Shown: positions 1 to 7,455 of the stretch, piece after piece | Position numbering within the stretch: the stretch's first letter is position 1 | Layout: every line of letters begins with the position of its first letter | From: Clostridiales bacterium | GTDB taxonomy: Bacteria > Bacillota > Clostridia > Oscillospirales > CAG-272 | Reading direction: 5' to 3' | Length of the DNA stretch: 20,735 nt | Assembly (NCBI GenBank): GCA_004554105.1 | Contig: SFNW01000020.1 | Coordinates: forward strand, 1-20,735 | Position numbers and translations under genes: made by a program | The notes under the pieces: generated by a model | What the model was told of the DNA's origin: nothing | The model's database searches: none | The model's input: only the letters and a program-made list of their open reading frames with translations

Positions 1-10
1 AGGTGAGAGA

Positions 11-646
11 ATGACCAACTACCAAAAGGTGCTGGAGGAGGAGTTGCGGCGGATTGCCGAGGCGGGGACGCGCCCGCGCCTCTTGCTGCACGCCTGCTGC
101 GCGCCCTGCTCAAGTTATACGCTCGAATATCTCGCGGCGTATTTCGACATCACCGTTTTGTTTTACAATCCGAATATTTCGCCCGAAAGCGAATATACCT
201 TCCGCGCGTCGGAGCTGCGGCGCTACATCGACGAAGCACCCTGCGGCAAGGGCATTGCTCTGCGTGTCGAGCCTTATGACGCCGCTCCCTTTTTTGAGCT
301 GGCACGGGGGCTGGAAACGCTGCCCGAGGGCGGCGAACGCTGCCGCAAATGCTACCGCCTGCGCCTTGCCGAAACCGCGCGCATCGCGGCGGCGGAGCGG
401 TTTGACTACTTCTGCACCACGCTTTCCATCAGCCCGCACAAGGACGCAGAAGCACTGAATGTCATCGGCGGCGAACTGGCGGCAGAATGCGGCGTACCCT
501 ACCTCTTTTCCGACTTCAAGAAAAAGGGCGGCTACGCGCGTTCGATTGTGCTTTCGCGCGAATATGGGCTCTACAGACAAAACTATTGCGGCTGCGTCTA
601 CTCAAAACGCGCCGCCGAGGAGAGACAGCATGAGCAGCATTCTTGA
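11..646 (+). CDS. queH: Epoxyqueuosine reductase QueH
   Basis: This 211-residue protein matches the QueH (DUF208) family, the metal-dependent alternative to QueG that reduces epoxyqueuosine to queuosine in tRNA, the last step of queuosine synthesis. The sequence shows the family's cysteine layout. There is an N-terminal HACCAPC motif (residues 27-33), a CRKC pair at 111-114 and a C-terminal YCGC (C193, C195); the N-terminal CC and the CxxC are the expected iron-sulfur ligands. Length is normal for the family. The ATG at 11 is preceded by AGGTGAGAGA, a plausible ribosome binding site, and nothing upstream is visible. The last 17 bases overlap the start of the next gene, so the two are probably translationally coupled. 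The queuosine precursor transporter queT lies 14 kb away on the other strand. Confidence 0.93.
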   Translation: MTNYQKVLEEELRRIAEAGTRPRLLLHACCAPCSSYTLEYLAAYFDITVLFYNPNISPESEYTFRASELRRYIDEAPCGKGIALRVEPYDAAPFFELARGLETLPEGGERCRKCYRLRLAETARIAAAERFDYFCTTLSISPHKDAEALNVIGGELAAECGVPYLFSDFKKKGGYARSIVLSREYGLYRQNYCGCVYSKRAAEERQHEQHS

Positions 647-1757
647 CTATATCGACTGGCGGGGCGACCTCACTTTCCGCGCCTCGCCCTTTAACGAGGT
701 TGACAACCTGATTCTGACCCAGCTTTCCTTTGTCAACTGGGAGAAAATCGCCGAGGGCAAAAAACGGCGGGAAAGCACCACACTGCGCGAGGCGGCGGCG
801 CTCTGCTTCAAGGACGAACAGTCGCGCGCGAGCGGGCTCGGCGTGCTGATTCCCGACGAGATTCCCGTCCTGCTTGAAAAGGCGGCGAAAAGCGTGCGCT
901 TCGGCAATATGCGCCTGCTTCGCTTCGAGAGCATCATCGACGAGGAAAAGCAGACCCAATTTGCCGCGCTCTGCATTCTTGTCGGCGACGGCAGCTTTTA
1001 TGTCTCGTTCCGCGGCACCGACGACACGCTCGTCGGCTGGAAAGAAAACTTCAACATGGGCTATATGGACAGCGTGCCCGCACAGGCACTTGCCGCGGAC
1101 TATGTTGCGGGCGCAGCCCGTGCGCTGCGCGGCAAAATCCGCGTCGGCGGGCATTCCAAGGGCGGCAACCTTGCCGTCTATGCGGCGGCAAACGCGCCGC
1201 GCCGCGTGCAGCGGCGCATCACCGCCGTCTACAACAACGACGGCCCCGGCTTCGGCAAGAGTCTCGACGGCTCGGCGGGCTTTACGGCGATTGCGCCGCG
1301 CGTGCTGACCGTCGTGCCGCAGTTTTCGGTCGTCGGACTGTTGCTCGAACACGGCAAGGTGGATAAGGTCGTCAAAAGCAACGGCAGCCGCATCTGGCAA
1401 CACGACCCCTATACATGGGAGGTCTCGGGGACCCGTTTCGTTCTTGCGGACAGCCTTTCGCCCGAGAGCGTGCGCATTGAAAAGACGCTCAAAGCGTGGG
1501 TGGCGGATATGTCGCCGGAGGCGCGCCGCGACATGGTCGACGCGGTCTACAAGGTCTTTACGGCGGGCAACGCCAAAACCCTGACCGACATCGCCGCGGA
1601 TAAACTCGATTTTATCCGTTCGCTCGGCAAAATCGACGCAAGAACGCGCGACATCATCTTTTCGACCGGAAAACTGCTTTTGCGCGAGAGCCGGCGCGTC
1701 GCGCAGGAGGAAAAAGCAAAGGCAAAGGAAGAAAAGCAGGAACGTGCCGAAAGATAG
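630..1757 (+). CDS. DUF2974 (Mbeg1-like) alpha/beta-hydrolase, lipase-fold protein
   Basis: The 375-residue protein resembles the DUF2974/Mbeg1-like family, which has a lipase-type alpha/beta-hydrolase fold and no well-established substrate. A nucleophile-elbow motif GHSKGG is visible with the presumed catalytic serine at residue 176. It is followed by an NNDGPGF segment whose aspartate (204) is a reasonable acid candidate. The frame stays open back to an ATG at 459, inside queH. I chose the ATG at 630 because it is preceded by GAGGAGAG and because conserved-looking sequence (SSILDYIDWRGDLTF) begins there. The C-terminus is a charged, Lys/Glu-rich tail (about 350-375). It overlaps queH by 17 bp and no clear terminator follows. 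Family assignment is good; activity is inferred from the motif only. Confidence 0.8.
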   Translation: MSSILDYIDWRGDLTFRASPFNEVDNLILTQLSFVNWEKIAEGKKRRESTTLREAAALCFKDEQSRASGLGVLIPDEIPVLLEKAAKSVRFGNMRLLRFESIIDEEKQTQFAALCILVGDGSFYVSFRGTDDTLVGWKENFNMGYMDSVPAQALAADYVAGAARALRGKIRVGGHSKGGNLAVYAAANAPRRVQRRITAVYNNDGPGFGKSLDGSAGFTAIAPRVLTVVPQFSVVGLLLEHGKVDKVVKSNGSRIWQHDPYTWEVSGTRFVLADSLSPESVRIEKTLKAWVADMSPEARRDMVDAVYKVFTAGNAKTLTDIAADKLDFIRSLGKIDARTRDIIFSTGKLLLRESRRVAQEEKAKAKEEKQERAER

Positions 1758-1823
1758 ACTATTTTACCAAATTTCGCCGAACAGATTTGTGGATTTTCGC
1801 CATGCCTTTTTGGGGCGGATTTA

Positions 1824-1832
1824 TGCTATAAT
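1824..1832 (+). promoter_or_regulatory. Extended -10 promoter of the CarD-family gene
   Basis: TGCTATAAT is a perfect extended -10 element about 110 bases upstream of the start codon at 1942. No convincing -35 is found at 16-18 bp spacing, which fits an extended -10 promoter. The resulting leader of about 100 nt contains a 7-bp hairpin (1857-1874). Confidence 0.7.
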
Positions 1833-1856
1833 AAATATTGTAGGAACGGTGTCTAT

Positions 1857-1874
1857 GCAGTCGTTTTCGACTGC
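1857..1874 (+). other. Hairpin in the leader of the CarD-family gene
   Basis: GCAGTCG and CGACTGC form a perfect 7-bp stem with a TTTT loop. It lies about 20 nt after the predicted transcription start and about 70 nt before the start codon. No U-tract follows, so it is not a terminator. It may stabilise or regulate the leader; its function is unknown. Confidence 0.45.
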
Positions 1875-1941
1875 GGCAACAGAAATGAAGGACGGCTCCG
1901 CTTTGCGCGGCGCGCTTTCCCGAAAGAAAACAAGGTGAAGT

Positions 1942-2463
1942 ATGAAAAACAGATTTGAGCAAGGGGATACGGTCATCTACGGCAGTCACGGTTTATGCAC
2001 GCTGTGCGAGATTACAGAGAGAGCTTTCGGCGGAGACGTGCGGAAATACTATGTGCTGCGCCCGTCGTATTCGGGAAGCTCGGTCTTTTATGTACCGACG
2101 GACAGCGAAGCGCTGACAGCAAAAATGCGCCGCGTCAAGTCCGCCGCACAGCTCCGCGGCGTCGTCGCTTCGCTCTGCGGCAAGGAGGACGAATGGATTG
2201 AGGACGACCGCGCACGGCAGACGCATCTGCGTCAGGTGCTGGACGGCGGCGATACCGATTCGCTCGTCGGCGCGGTCAAGTCGCTGCATCACCGGCGGCT
2301 CGCGCTTGTCGAAGCGGGAAAAAAACTCCGCGCGGCAGACGACCGCCTGATGAAGGACATCGAAAAACTCCTGCTCGATGAGTTTTCAATCGTGTTCGAG
2401 ATGGAGCGGGAGGACCTTCTGCCGTTTCTCCTCGGCGATACCGAACTCGCCGAACGCGCTTAA
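1942..2463 (+). CDS. CarD/CdnL-family RNA polymerase-binding regulator
   Basis: This 173-residue protein begins with a CarD_CdnL_TRCF-type domain (about residues 3-65; the opening FEQGDTVIYGSHGLCTLCEI is typical). In CarD/CdnL proteins this domain contacts the RNA polymerase beta subunit and stabilises open promoter complexes. The remainder is mostly helical and charged, as in the DNA-interacting C-terminal half of the family. Length is in the normal range. The start is supported by AAGGTGA about 4-10 bases upstream. The gene stands alone, between an extended -10 promoter and a strong terminator, so it is probably monocistronic. Members in clostridia are often annotated simply as CarD family transcriptional regulator; the regulon cannot be told from sequence. 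Confidence 0.87.
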   Translation: MKNRFEQGDTVIYGSHGLCTLCEITERAFGGDVRKYYVLRPSYSGSSVFYVPTDSEALTAKMRRVKSAAQLRGVVASLCGKEDEWIEDDRARQTHLRQVLDGGDTDSLVGAVKSLHHRRLALVEAGKKLRAADDRLMKDIEKLLLDEFSIVFEMEREDLLPFLLGDTELAERA

Positions 2464-2476
2464 GTCAAATCAAAAC

Positions 2477-2510
2477 AGCGGGAATCTGCAGTTTGCAGAT
2501 TCCCGCTTTT
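2477..2510. terminator. Bidirectional rho-independent terminator
   Basis: A perfect 14-bp stem (2477-2490 with 2494-2507) with a GTT loop is followed by TTT on the plus strand and by a short T-run on the minus strand. It sits between the convergent CarD-family gene and the anion permease gene, so it probably ends both transcripts. Confidence 0.85.
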
Positions 2511-2520
2511 GCGTGCGTGC

Positions 2521-3630
2521 TTAAATCATTAAAAAATATGCGGCGGCAGTGAGGACGGCGAGGAAAATCAGATTGAGCAGGGCAAAGAGCGAGAGGTACT
2601 TCTTTCCCTCGGTCGGGCAGAGCAGCTTGAACTCGCTGTAGGTGATGAGGCTGGCGAGCGAGGCGATCAGCGTACCCGTGCCGCCGATGTTGACGCCGAG
2701 CAGCAATTCGCGGTAGTTGCCTGTGAAGCGCGAGAGCAGAATCGCAGACGGCACGTTGCTGATAAACTGGCAGGAGAGCGTCGAGACGAGCAGCGTGCTT
2801 TTTTCAAGCAGTCCCGAAAGCAGAGCGCGCAGGGCTTCAATGCGCGAGGCGTTGCCCGCGAAGATAAAGAACATCACGAAGGTGAAAAGGAGCGGGTAGT
2901 CGACGGCGGCAAGCGCGTCGCGGTCGGCAAACAGCAGCACGGCGGGAATCAGGATAAGCCCGATCCAGAAGGGGACGACGCGAAAGACAATGAGAATCGA
3001 GAACGCGAACAGCGCAAGATAAAGCGCGGTGCGCGGGAGATTCAGCACTTCGGGAAAATCGCCGTCAATCTCGAGCGGCTCGGGGCGCAGCAACAGGCAG
3101 CAGACCGTGAGCAGTGCGACCGCAAGGCAGAACGGCGGCAGCATGATTTGCGTGAATTCGCCCGTGGGAATCGAATAGTAGGAATAGAGATAGAGATTCT
3201 GCGGGTTGCCGAACGGCGTCAGCATACCGCCGAGGTTGGCGGAAATGTTTTGCAGAATGAAGACATACGCCATGTATGTTTCCTTTTTCGCCGTCGTCAG
3301 GGCAAAATAGCCGAGCGGCAGAAAGGTGATGAGCGCCATGTCATTGGCAATCAGCATCGAGCCGATAAAGGTAATATAGACGAGCGCGAGCGCCAGCGTG
3401 CGCAGATTGCCCGCGACGGCAACGATTTTCCGCGCGAGAATGGTGAAAAACTTGATGTTGCGCAGTGCCGCGACGACGGCGAGCGTCAGAAACAGGCAGG
3501 AGAGCGTTTTGAAATCAAAATAGCCGAGATAGGCGGCGTCGGGCGGGACGAAAAAGCAGCTGACCGCAGCGGCGACCGCCGCGACGCAGAAAACGGTATG
3601 CGATTTGCAGAAGTTCAGAATACGATTCAT
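2521..3630 (-). CDS. ArsB/SLC13-type anion permease (citrate transporter-like)
   Basis: The 369-residue, very hydrophobic protein has about ten membrane segments and resembles the ion-transporter superfamily that includes ArsB, CitMHS and SLC13 carriers. Recognisable family features are the paired re-entrant-type segments. The first is NISANLGGMLTPFGNPQNL; the second is CQFISNVPSAILL followed by a glycine-rich NIGGTGTL stretch. Substrate cannot be told; arsenite, dicarboxylate or another anion are all possible, and no ars genes are adjacent. I start at the ATG ending at 3630 rather than at an in-frame GTG at 3690, because that GTG lies inside the predicted promoter. The ribosome binding site is weak. 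It is monocistronic, with its own promoter and a shared terminator downstream. Confidence 0.8.
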   Translation of the reverse strand: MNRILNFCKSHTVFCVAAVAAAVSCFFVPPDAAYLGYFDFKTLSCLFLTLAVVAALRNIKFFTILARKIVAVAGNLRTLALALVYITFIGSMLIANDMALITFLPLGYFALTTAKKETYMAYVFILQNISANLGGMLTPFGNPQNLYLYSYYSIPTGEFTQIMLPPFCLAVALLTVCCLLLRPEPLEIDGDFPEVLNLPRTALYLALFAFSILIVFRVVPFWIGLILIPAVLLFADRDALAAVDYPLLFTFVMFFIFAGNASRIEALRALLSGLLEKSTLLVSTLSCQFISNVPSAILLSRFTGNYRELLLGVNIGGTGTLIASLASLITYSEFKLLCPTEGKKYLSLFALLNLIFLAVLTAAAYFLMI

Positions 3631-3680
3631 GTTGATGCACCGATAAAGCAGAATTCGGGCTGCGTGCAACCCACCCAAGC

Positions 3681-3709
3681 AATATACCACTTTAGTGCAG
3701 AAAAATCAA
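3681..3709 (-). promoter_or_regulatory. Sigma-A promoter of the anion permease gene
   Basis: On the minus strand, TTGATT (3704-3709) and TATATT (3681-3686) are separated by exactly 17 bp, with a TG one base before the -10. The start codon at 3630 follows about 45 nt after the expected transcription start. Confidence 0.8.
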
Positions 3710-3719
3710 GGAAAAAAGA

Positions 3720-3745
3720 AAAAAGCGGAAGAAATTCCGCTTTTT
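3720..3745 (-). terminator. Rho-independent terminator after mgtE
   Basis: An 11-bp stem of AAAAAGCGGAA with TTCCGCTTTTT (3720-3730, 3735-3745) closes on a GAAA loop. On the minus strand it ends in a T-run and lies about 125 nt past the mgtE stop, just before the permease promoter. It therefore separates the two transcription units. Confidence 0.75.
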
Positions 3746-3782
3746 GAGTTTTTTTGCGAATCGTACATCTGTTCGATACCGC

Positions 3783-3856
3783 GGGCGGATATATGGAATC
3801 CGCCCCTGCGGGTTGGGCGTGCATATTCGGGCGTAGGGCGGGGGCTTGCTCCCGCC
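3783..3856. repeat. GC-rich palindromic intergenic sequence (two hairpins)
   Basis: Two inverted repeats sit between mgtE and its terminator. The first is GGGCGGAT / ATCCGCCC (3783-3790 and 3798-3805, 7-nt loop). The second is GGCGGG / CCCGCC (3837-3842 and 3851-3856). Similar GC-rich intergenic palindromes are, from my memory, common as dispersed repeats in Oscillospiraceae-type genomes. Only one copy is visible here, so the repeat status is inferred. Confidence 0.45.
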
Positions 3857-3870
3857 GTATACCTTTATTT

Positions 3871-5232
3871 CTACAGCCCGAGCAGCGCGGTGGCGATGCC
3901 GAAGTAGACGAGCAGGGCGACGGCGTCAACCAGCGTCGTAATCATGGGGCTTGCCGCGACGGCGGGGTCAAGTCCGATTCTGCGTGCGGCAATCGGCAGC
4001 AGTGCGCCGATGAATTTCGCAGCGAGGACGGTGCAGAGCAGGGTGAGTGCAACGACCAGCGCAACCGTGACGGTGACGCCGCCCGAAAGCAGGTTGTCTA
4101 CGGTCATCAGCTTGATAAAGGCGACGGCGGCAAGCGTAGAGCCGCAGAGCAGTGCGACCGTAAACTCCTTGCGCATAACGCGAAATACGTCGGAAAACCG
4201 CACCTCACCGAGCGAGAGCGCACGGATAATCGTAACCGAGCTTTGCGAGCCGCAGTTGCCGCCCGTATCCATCAGCATCGGGATAAACATGGTCAGAATG
4301 ACCTGCTTTGCCAGCGCGTTTTCAAAGCCTGAGATAATCATGCCCGTAAAGGTGGCAGAGACCATCAAGAGCAGCAGCCAGGGAATGCGGGCGCGGAACA
4401 GGCGAAGCACGGGCGTCTTGAGATAGGGGGTCTCGCTCGGCGTGATTGCCGCCATCTTTGCGAAGTCTTCCTCGGTCTCCTCGCTGATGACGTCGAGTGC
4501 GTCGTCAACCGTGACGATGCCGACGAGGCGTTCCTCGCTGTCGACCACGGGCAGCGCGAGAAAGTCGTATTTCATCAGGGTTTTCGCGACCTCTTCGCGG
4601 TCGTCGTCGGTTTTTGCCGAAATGACGTGTTCCTCCATCAGTTTGCCGATTTTGCGCTCGGTGGGCGCGGTCAGCAGCGTGAGCGCGGTGACAAGCCCGA
4701 GAAGATGCCGCGTTTCGTCGGTGACATAGCAGGTGTAGACGGTTTCCTTTTCGGGCGCGACGCGGCGAATGTGGTCAAGTGCGTCGCCGACCGTCATTTC
4801 GCGCTTCAGGTCGACAAACTCGGTCGTCATAATGCTGCCCGCGCTGTCGTCCTTGAATTTCAGCAGCTTGTTGATTTCCTTGCGGTCCTCGGGCGCGGTG
4901 TTTCGCAGAATGCGCTTGACAACCGTCGCGGGCATCTCCTCGATGAGGTCGGCGGCGTCGTCGTAGAACAGTTCGGACATCGTGTCGGCAAGCTCTTTGT
5001 CGGTCAGCTCGGCAATCAGCATTTCCTGCATATCCGTGTCCATTTCGACAAAGACCTCCGCCGCGAGCGTCTTCGGCAGCAGACGGTAGAGTTTGGCGAG
5101 GGGCATGGCGTTTTCCGCGCTGAGCAGCTCGGCAAGGTCAACTGGATTTTGCTCCGATAAAAAAACCTTCAGAGCGGGGACATTTTTTTGCTCAAGTAAT
5201 TCATGCAGTGCCTGCATCAGATTTTCGGTCAT
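3871..5232 (-). CDS. mgtE: Magnesium transporter MgtE
   Basis: This 453-residue protein is a full-length MgtE, the homodimeric Mg2+ channel of the inner membrane that closes when cytoplasmic Mg2+ is bound. Its order is MgtE N-domain of acidic helical repeats (about 12-125), two CBS domains (about 135-195 and 198-258), a plug helix (about 262-280) and five membrane helices (about 284-453). Two membrane motifs are typical: PMLMDTGGNCGSQSS (318-332) and GLDPAVAASPMITTLVD (420-436). The aspartate at 422 is in the position expected for pore Mg2+ selectivity. The ATG is preceded by AGGAG at the ideal distance. It lies 33 bp behind the alanyl-tRNA editing gene, in the same operon. No Mg2+-sensing M-box leader is present in that short gap. 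Confidence 0.95.
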   Translation of the reverse strand: MTENLMQALHELLEQKNVPALKVFLSEQNPVDLAELLSAENAMPLAKLYRLLPKTLAAEVFVEMDTDMQEMLIAELTDKELADTMSELFYDDAADLIEEMPATVVKRILRNTAPEDRKEINKLLKFKDDSAGSIMTTEFVDLKREMTVGDALDHIRRVAPEKETVYTCYVTDETRHLLGLVTALTLLTAPTERKIGKLMEEHVISAKTDDDREEVAKTLMKYDFLALPVVDSEERLVGIVTVDDALDVISEETEEDFAKMAAITPSETPYLKTPVLRLFRARIPWLLLLMVSATFTGMIISGFENALAKQVILTMFIPMLMDTGGNCGSQSSVTIIRALSLGEVRFSDVFRVMRKEFTVALLCGSTLAAVAFIKLMTVDNLLSGGVTVTVALVVALTLLCTVLAAKFIGALLPIAARRIGLDPAVAASPMITTLVDAVALLVYFGIATALLGL

Positions 5233-5265
5233 AGGGACTCCTGTTCAGCCGCCCCGGGGACGGCT

Positions 5266-6411
5266 TTATTCCTTAAAGTATTCTTCGACGGCGCTGCGAT
5301 GTGCGCCGACGCTGCCGCAGACCATCTGCGTACTGCCGCCGCCGCGCCCCGCGAGCGCTTCGTTCATTTCTTTCGCAAAACCGCGCATGTCGGTCACCTC
5401 GGACGCGGCGACATAGGTGTAGCCGCGCGTGTCGTCGCCCGAAAAGACCGCGAAAACGCCGCATTTTTTAACGGCGAGATTGGCGAGTGTGCGCATGGCG
5501 TCGGTATCGAGCAGCGGCGCAAAGATACAGCATTTGCCGCTCGTTTCGGCAAGCCCGTTTGCAAGCTGCGCGGCGAGCGCACAGCGGAGTGCCGCCGCGT
5601 CGCGCTTCGCGCCCTCCAGCGCACCGCATAATCGCCCGACTGCCTGTTCGACCTCGTCCTGCTTTGCGGAGAGGGCGGTCGAAATGCCGCGCACTGCGGC
5701 GAATTTATCCTGATAGTCGTTCAGGGCGCGGAGACCGCAGAGCATACGAATGCGCACGCCGCCCTTATAGTGTATCGTATCGAGCAGCTTGATAACGCCG
5801 ACTTCGCCGGTGCGTGCAACGTGCGGCGCACAGCAGGCGCAGAGGTCAACGCCGGGAATTTCGACAAGCCGCAGCCCGTCGGCTATCTCGAGTTTACTTC
5901 GGTAGGCGAGCGCAGCGGCTTCCTCCTTCGTTGGGAAGAAGCAGCGGATTTCGGTATTCCTGACTGCCGCTTCGTTGGCAAGCCGCTCTACGCGCCGAAG
6001 GTCATCTTCGTCGAGTACGCCGTTATAGTCGACGGTCATCTCGTCGTCGCCGAGATGAAAGCCGACGTTGTCAAAGCCGTACAGGCTGTGTACGATACCC
6101 GAGACGATATGCTCGCCGCTGTGGCACTGCATTCGCTCAAACCGCGTTGCAAAGTCGATTGAACAGGGCAGCGTTTCGCCGACGGGCACAGGCTCGCGCG
6201 ACAGATGGAGAATCTCGCCCTCCCGTTCCACGGTGTCAAAAACCGCGACATCGCCGATTTTGCCCGCGTCGCCGCGCTGTCCGCCGCCCTCGGGGAAAAA
6301 AGCGGTGCGGTCGAGTATCGTTTCAAAACCGTCGCCGTGCGCTTTGCAGTCGAGCACGCGCGCGTCAAATTCCGCGGTATACGCATTTTCGTAAAACAGT
6401 TTTTCGGTCAT
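5266..6411 (-). CDS. Free-standing alanyl-tRNA editing protein with DHHA1 domain (AlaX-like)
   Basis: The 381-residue protein looks like the editing half of alanyl-tRNA synthetase without the aminoacylation domain. Such proteins hydrolyse mischarged Ser-tRNA(Ala) (or Gly-tRNA(Ala)) in trans. Visible are a small beta-barrel start with FFPEGGGQRGD (39-49), the metal motif HSGEH (H97, H101) and CCAPH (C193, H197) as the second half of the zinc site. A C-terminal DHHA1-type region (about 300-381) ends with RGGGSTQMVCGSVG. This long AlaX form with DHHA1 is normal in Firmicutes. The frame is open 60 codons further upstream. I chose the ATG at 6411 because GGAGG lies 9 bases upstream and because upstream residues look non-coding and cross the promoter. 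It heads an operon with mgtE; the functional link is unclear. Confidence 0.88.
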   Translation of the reverse strand: MTEKLFYENAYTAEFDARVLDCKAHGDGFETILDRTAFFPEGGGQRGDAGKIGDVAVFDTVEREGEILHLSREPVPVGETLPCSIDFATRFERMQCHSGEHIVSGIVHSLYGFDNVGFHLGDDEMTVDYNGVLDEDDLRRVERLANEAAVRNTEIRCFFPTKEEAAALAYRSKLEIADGLRLVEIPGVDLCACCAPHVARTGEVGVIKLLDTIHYKGGVRIRMLCGLRALNDYQDKFAAVRGISTALSAKQDEVEQAVGRLCGALEGAKRDAAALRCALAAQLANGLAETSGKCCIFAPLLDTDAMRTLANLAVKKCGVFAVFSGDDTRGYTYVAASEVTDMRGFAKEMNEALAGRGGGSTQMVCGSVGAHRSAVEEYFKE

Positions 6412-6493
6412 CTTCCGTTTTCCTCCGTGACGCGCGGGGCGGGCGGTTTCGGCTTTCGCTTCCGCATCAATCTCCCTCGAATAATCACATATA

Positions 6494-6522
6494 ATAGTAT
6501 CACTTTTTTCGGTCGGTTTCAA
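6494..6522 (-). promoter_or_regulatory. Sigma-A promoter of the alanyl-tRNA editing protein/mgtE operon
   Basis: Minus-strand TTGAAA (6517-6522) and TACTAT (6494-6499) are separated by 17 bp, giving a leader of about 75 nt to the ATG at 6411. The 303-base space between this gene and the divergent one at 6715 holds this promoter, the opposing promoter at 6632-6660 and an A/T-rich stretch between them. I see no gene there. Confidence 0.75.
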
Positions 6523-6631
6523 CCCTTGGGCGAAAAACAGCGAAAAAAACGGCGCGTGGATTTCAATAGGAAATGAAGGAAAAATTTTCAAAAAAACATA
6601 AGTTGTCCTGCGAAATTAAACCTAAAACATA

Positions 6632-6660
6632 TTGACTTTTTTGCTCGACTCGTATATAAT
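6632..6660 (+). promoter_or_regulatory. Sigma-A promoter of the polysaccharide-regulator operon
   Basis: TTGACT (6632-6637), a 17-bp spacer and a perfect TATAAT (6655-6660) make this the strongest-looking promoter in the window. The A/T-rich tract just upstream (about 6575-6631) could act as an UP element. The start codon at 6715 follows after a leader of about 48 nt. Confidence 0.88.
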
Positions 6661-6714
6661 ACGATTATATGATGTCTTAAAATGCTATCTTTGCGGAAAG
6701 GTACGAAAGGTTTC

Positions 6715-7455
6715 ATGAATCAGGATCTCAATAAGCAGATTATCATCGCCGCGGTGCGGCGGCACTTGCTTGCGATTTTGCTTTCGGTGATTGTCGGCAT
6801 GCTGCTTGCATTTGCGATTTCAAATTACATGGTGGACAAGCAGTACGAGTCGAAGGCACAGGTCTATATCAGCAATGTCGATGCGGCAACCTATCAGAAG
6901 GTTACAACTTCGGACCTCAGCGCCGCTAGGACGATGGCGAATACATATCGTTATATTATGTCGAGTGAGCGCGCCGTGCAGATGCTGCGCAAAGAGCTTG
7001 CGTCAGACCCGGAATTTGATATTGCCTATCTCGACAGTTATTCAACGAAGATGTCGGTCGTCGGCGATACCGAGATTATCGAAATCTCCGTGCGCTGCCG
7101 CGATCCTAAGATGGCGGCTTTGATTTGCAACAAGATTGTGGCGATTTCCACGGTGCTGATCAGCGATATTTTCGAGGGCGGCAAGTGCAATTCGCTCGGC
7201 GAGGCGAAACCCGAATACAATCCGTGTTATCCGAATGTGCGCAACATGATGCTGCTCGGCGCCGTCGTCGGTCTGCTTCTTTCGGCAGCTGCCATTATGC
7301 TCGTTTATCTGCTCGATAATCGGGTAAAGGACGAAGCCGACTTTGCCTCGAAGATCGGTATCCCCGTTCTCGGCGAAGTGCCCAGCATATACGAACTCGA
7401 GTACGGAAGGGAGAATTACGGATATTATGCCGATTATAAGAAACAGAACGATTGA
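6715..7455 (+). CDS. Wzz/CpsC-like chain-length determinant and tyrosine-kinase activator
   Basis: This 246-residue membrane protein has the arrangement of the Firmicute CpsC/CapA/YveK family. It has one N-terminal membrane helix (about 18-38), an extracytoplasmic helical domain and a second helix (about 178-199) preceded by a proline-containing segment (EYNPCYPNVR). A short cytoplasmic tail follows, with the family motif IPVLGEVP (216-223). Such proteins set polysaccharide chain length, and their tail activates the partner BY-kinase, which here is the next gene. I start at the ATG at 6715, after GAAAGG, rather than an ATG at 6682 without a ribosome binding site. The end overlaps the kinase gene by 29 bp. 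The tail is tyrosine-rich (YGRENYGYYADYKK), like the end of the kinase. Confidence 0.87.
   Translation: MNQDLNKQIIIAAVRRHLLAILLSVIVGMLLAFAISNYMVDKQYESKAQVYISNVDAATYQKVTTSDLSAARTMANTYRYIMSSERAVQMLRKELASDPEFDIAYLDSYSTKMSVVGDTEIIEISVRCRDPKMAALICNKIVAISTVLISDIFEGGKCNSLGEAKPEYNPCYPNVRNMMLLGAVVGLLLSAAAIMLVYLLDNRVKDEADFASKIGIPVLGEVPSIYELEYGRENYGYYADYKKQND

Noticed and set aside
1744..1938. A small 64-codon plus-strand frame between the DUF2974 gene and the CarD-family gene.
   Set aside because: It spans the promoter and leader of the CarD-family gene, has no ribosome binding site and no recognisable protein.
5233..5265. GC-rich imperfect palindrome between the alanyl-tRNA editing gene and mgtE, considered as a Mg2+ riboswitch or terminator.
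   Set aside because: It is only about 19 bases with a mismatch and no U-tract; M-box RNAs are far longer.
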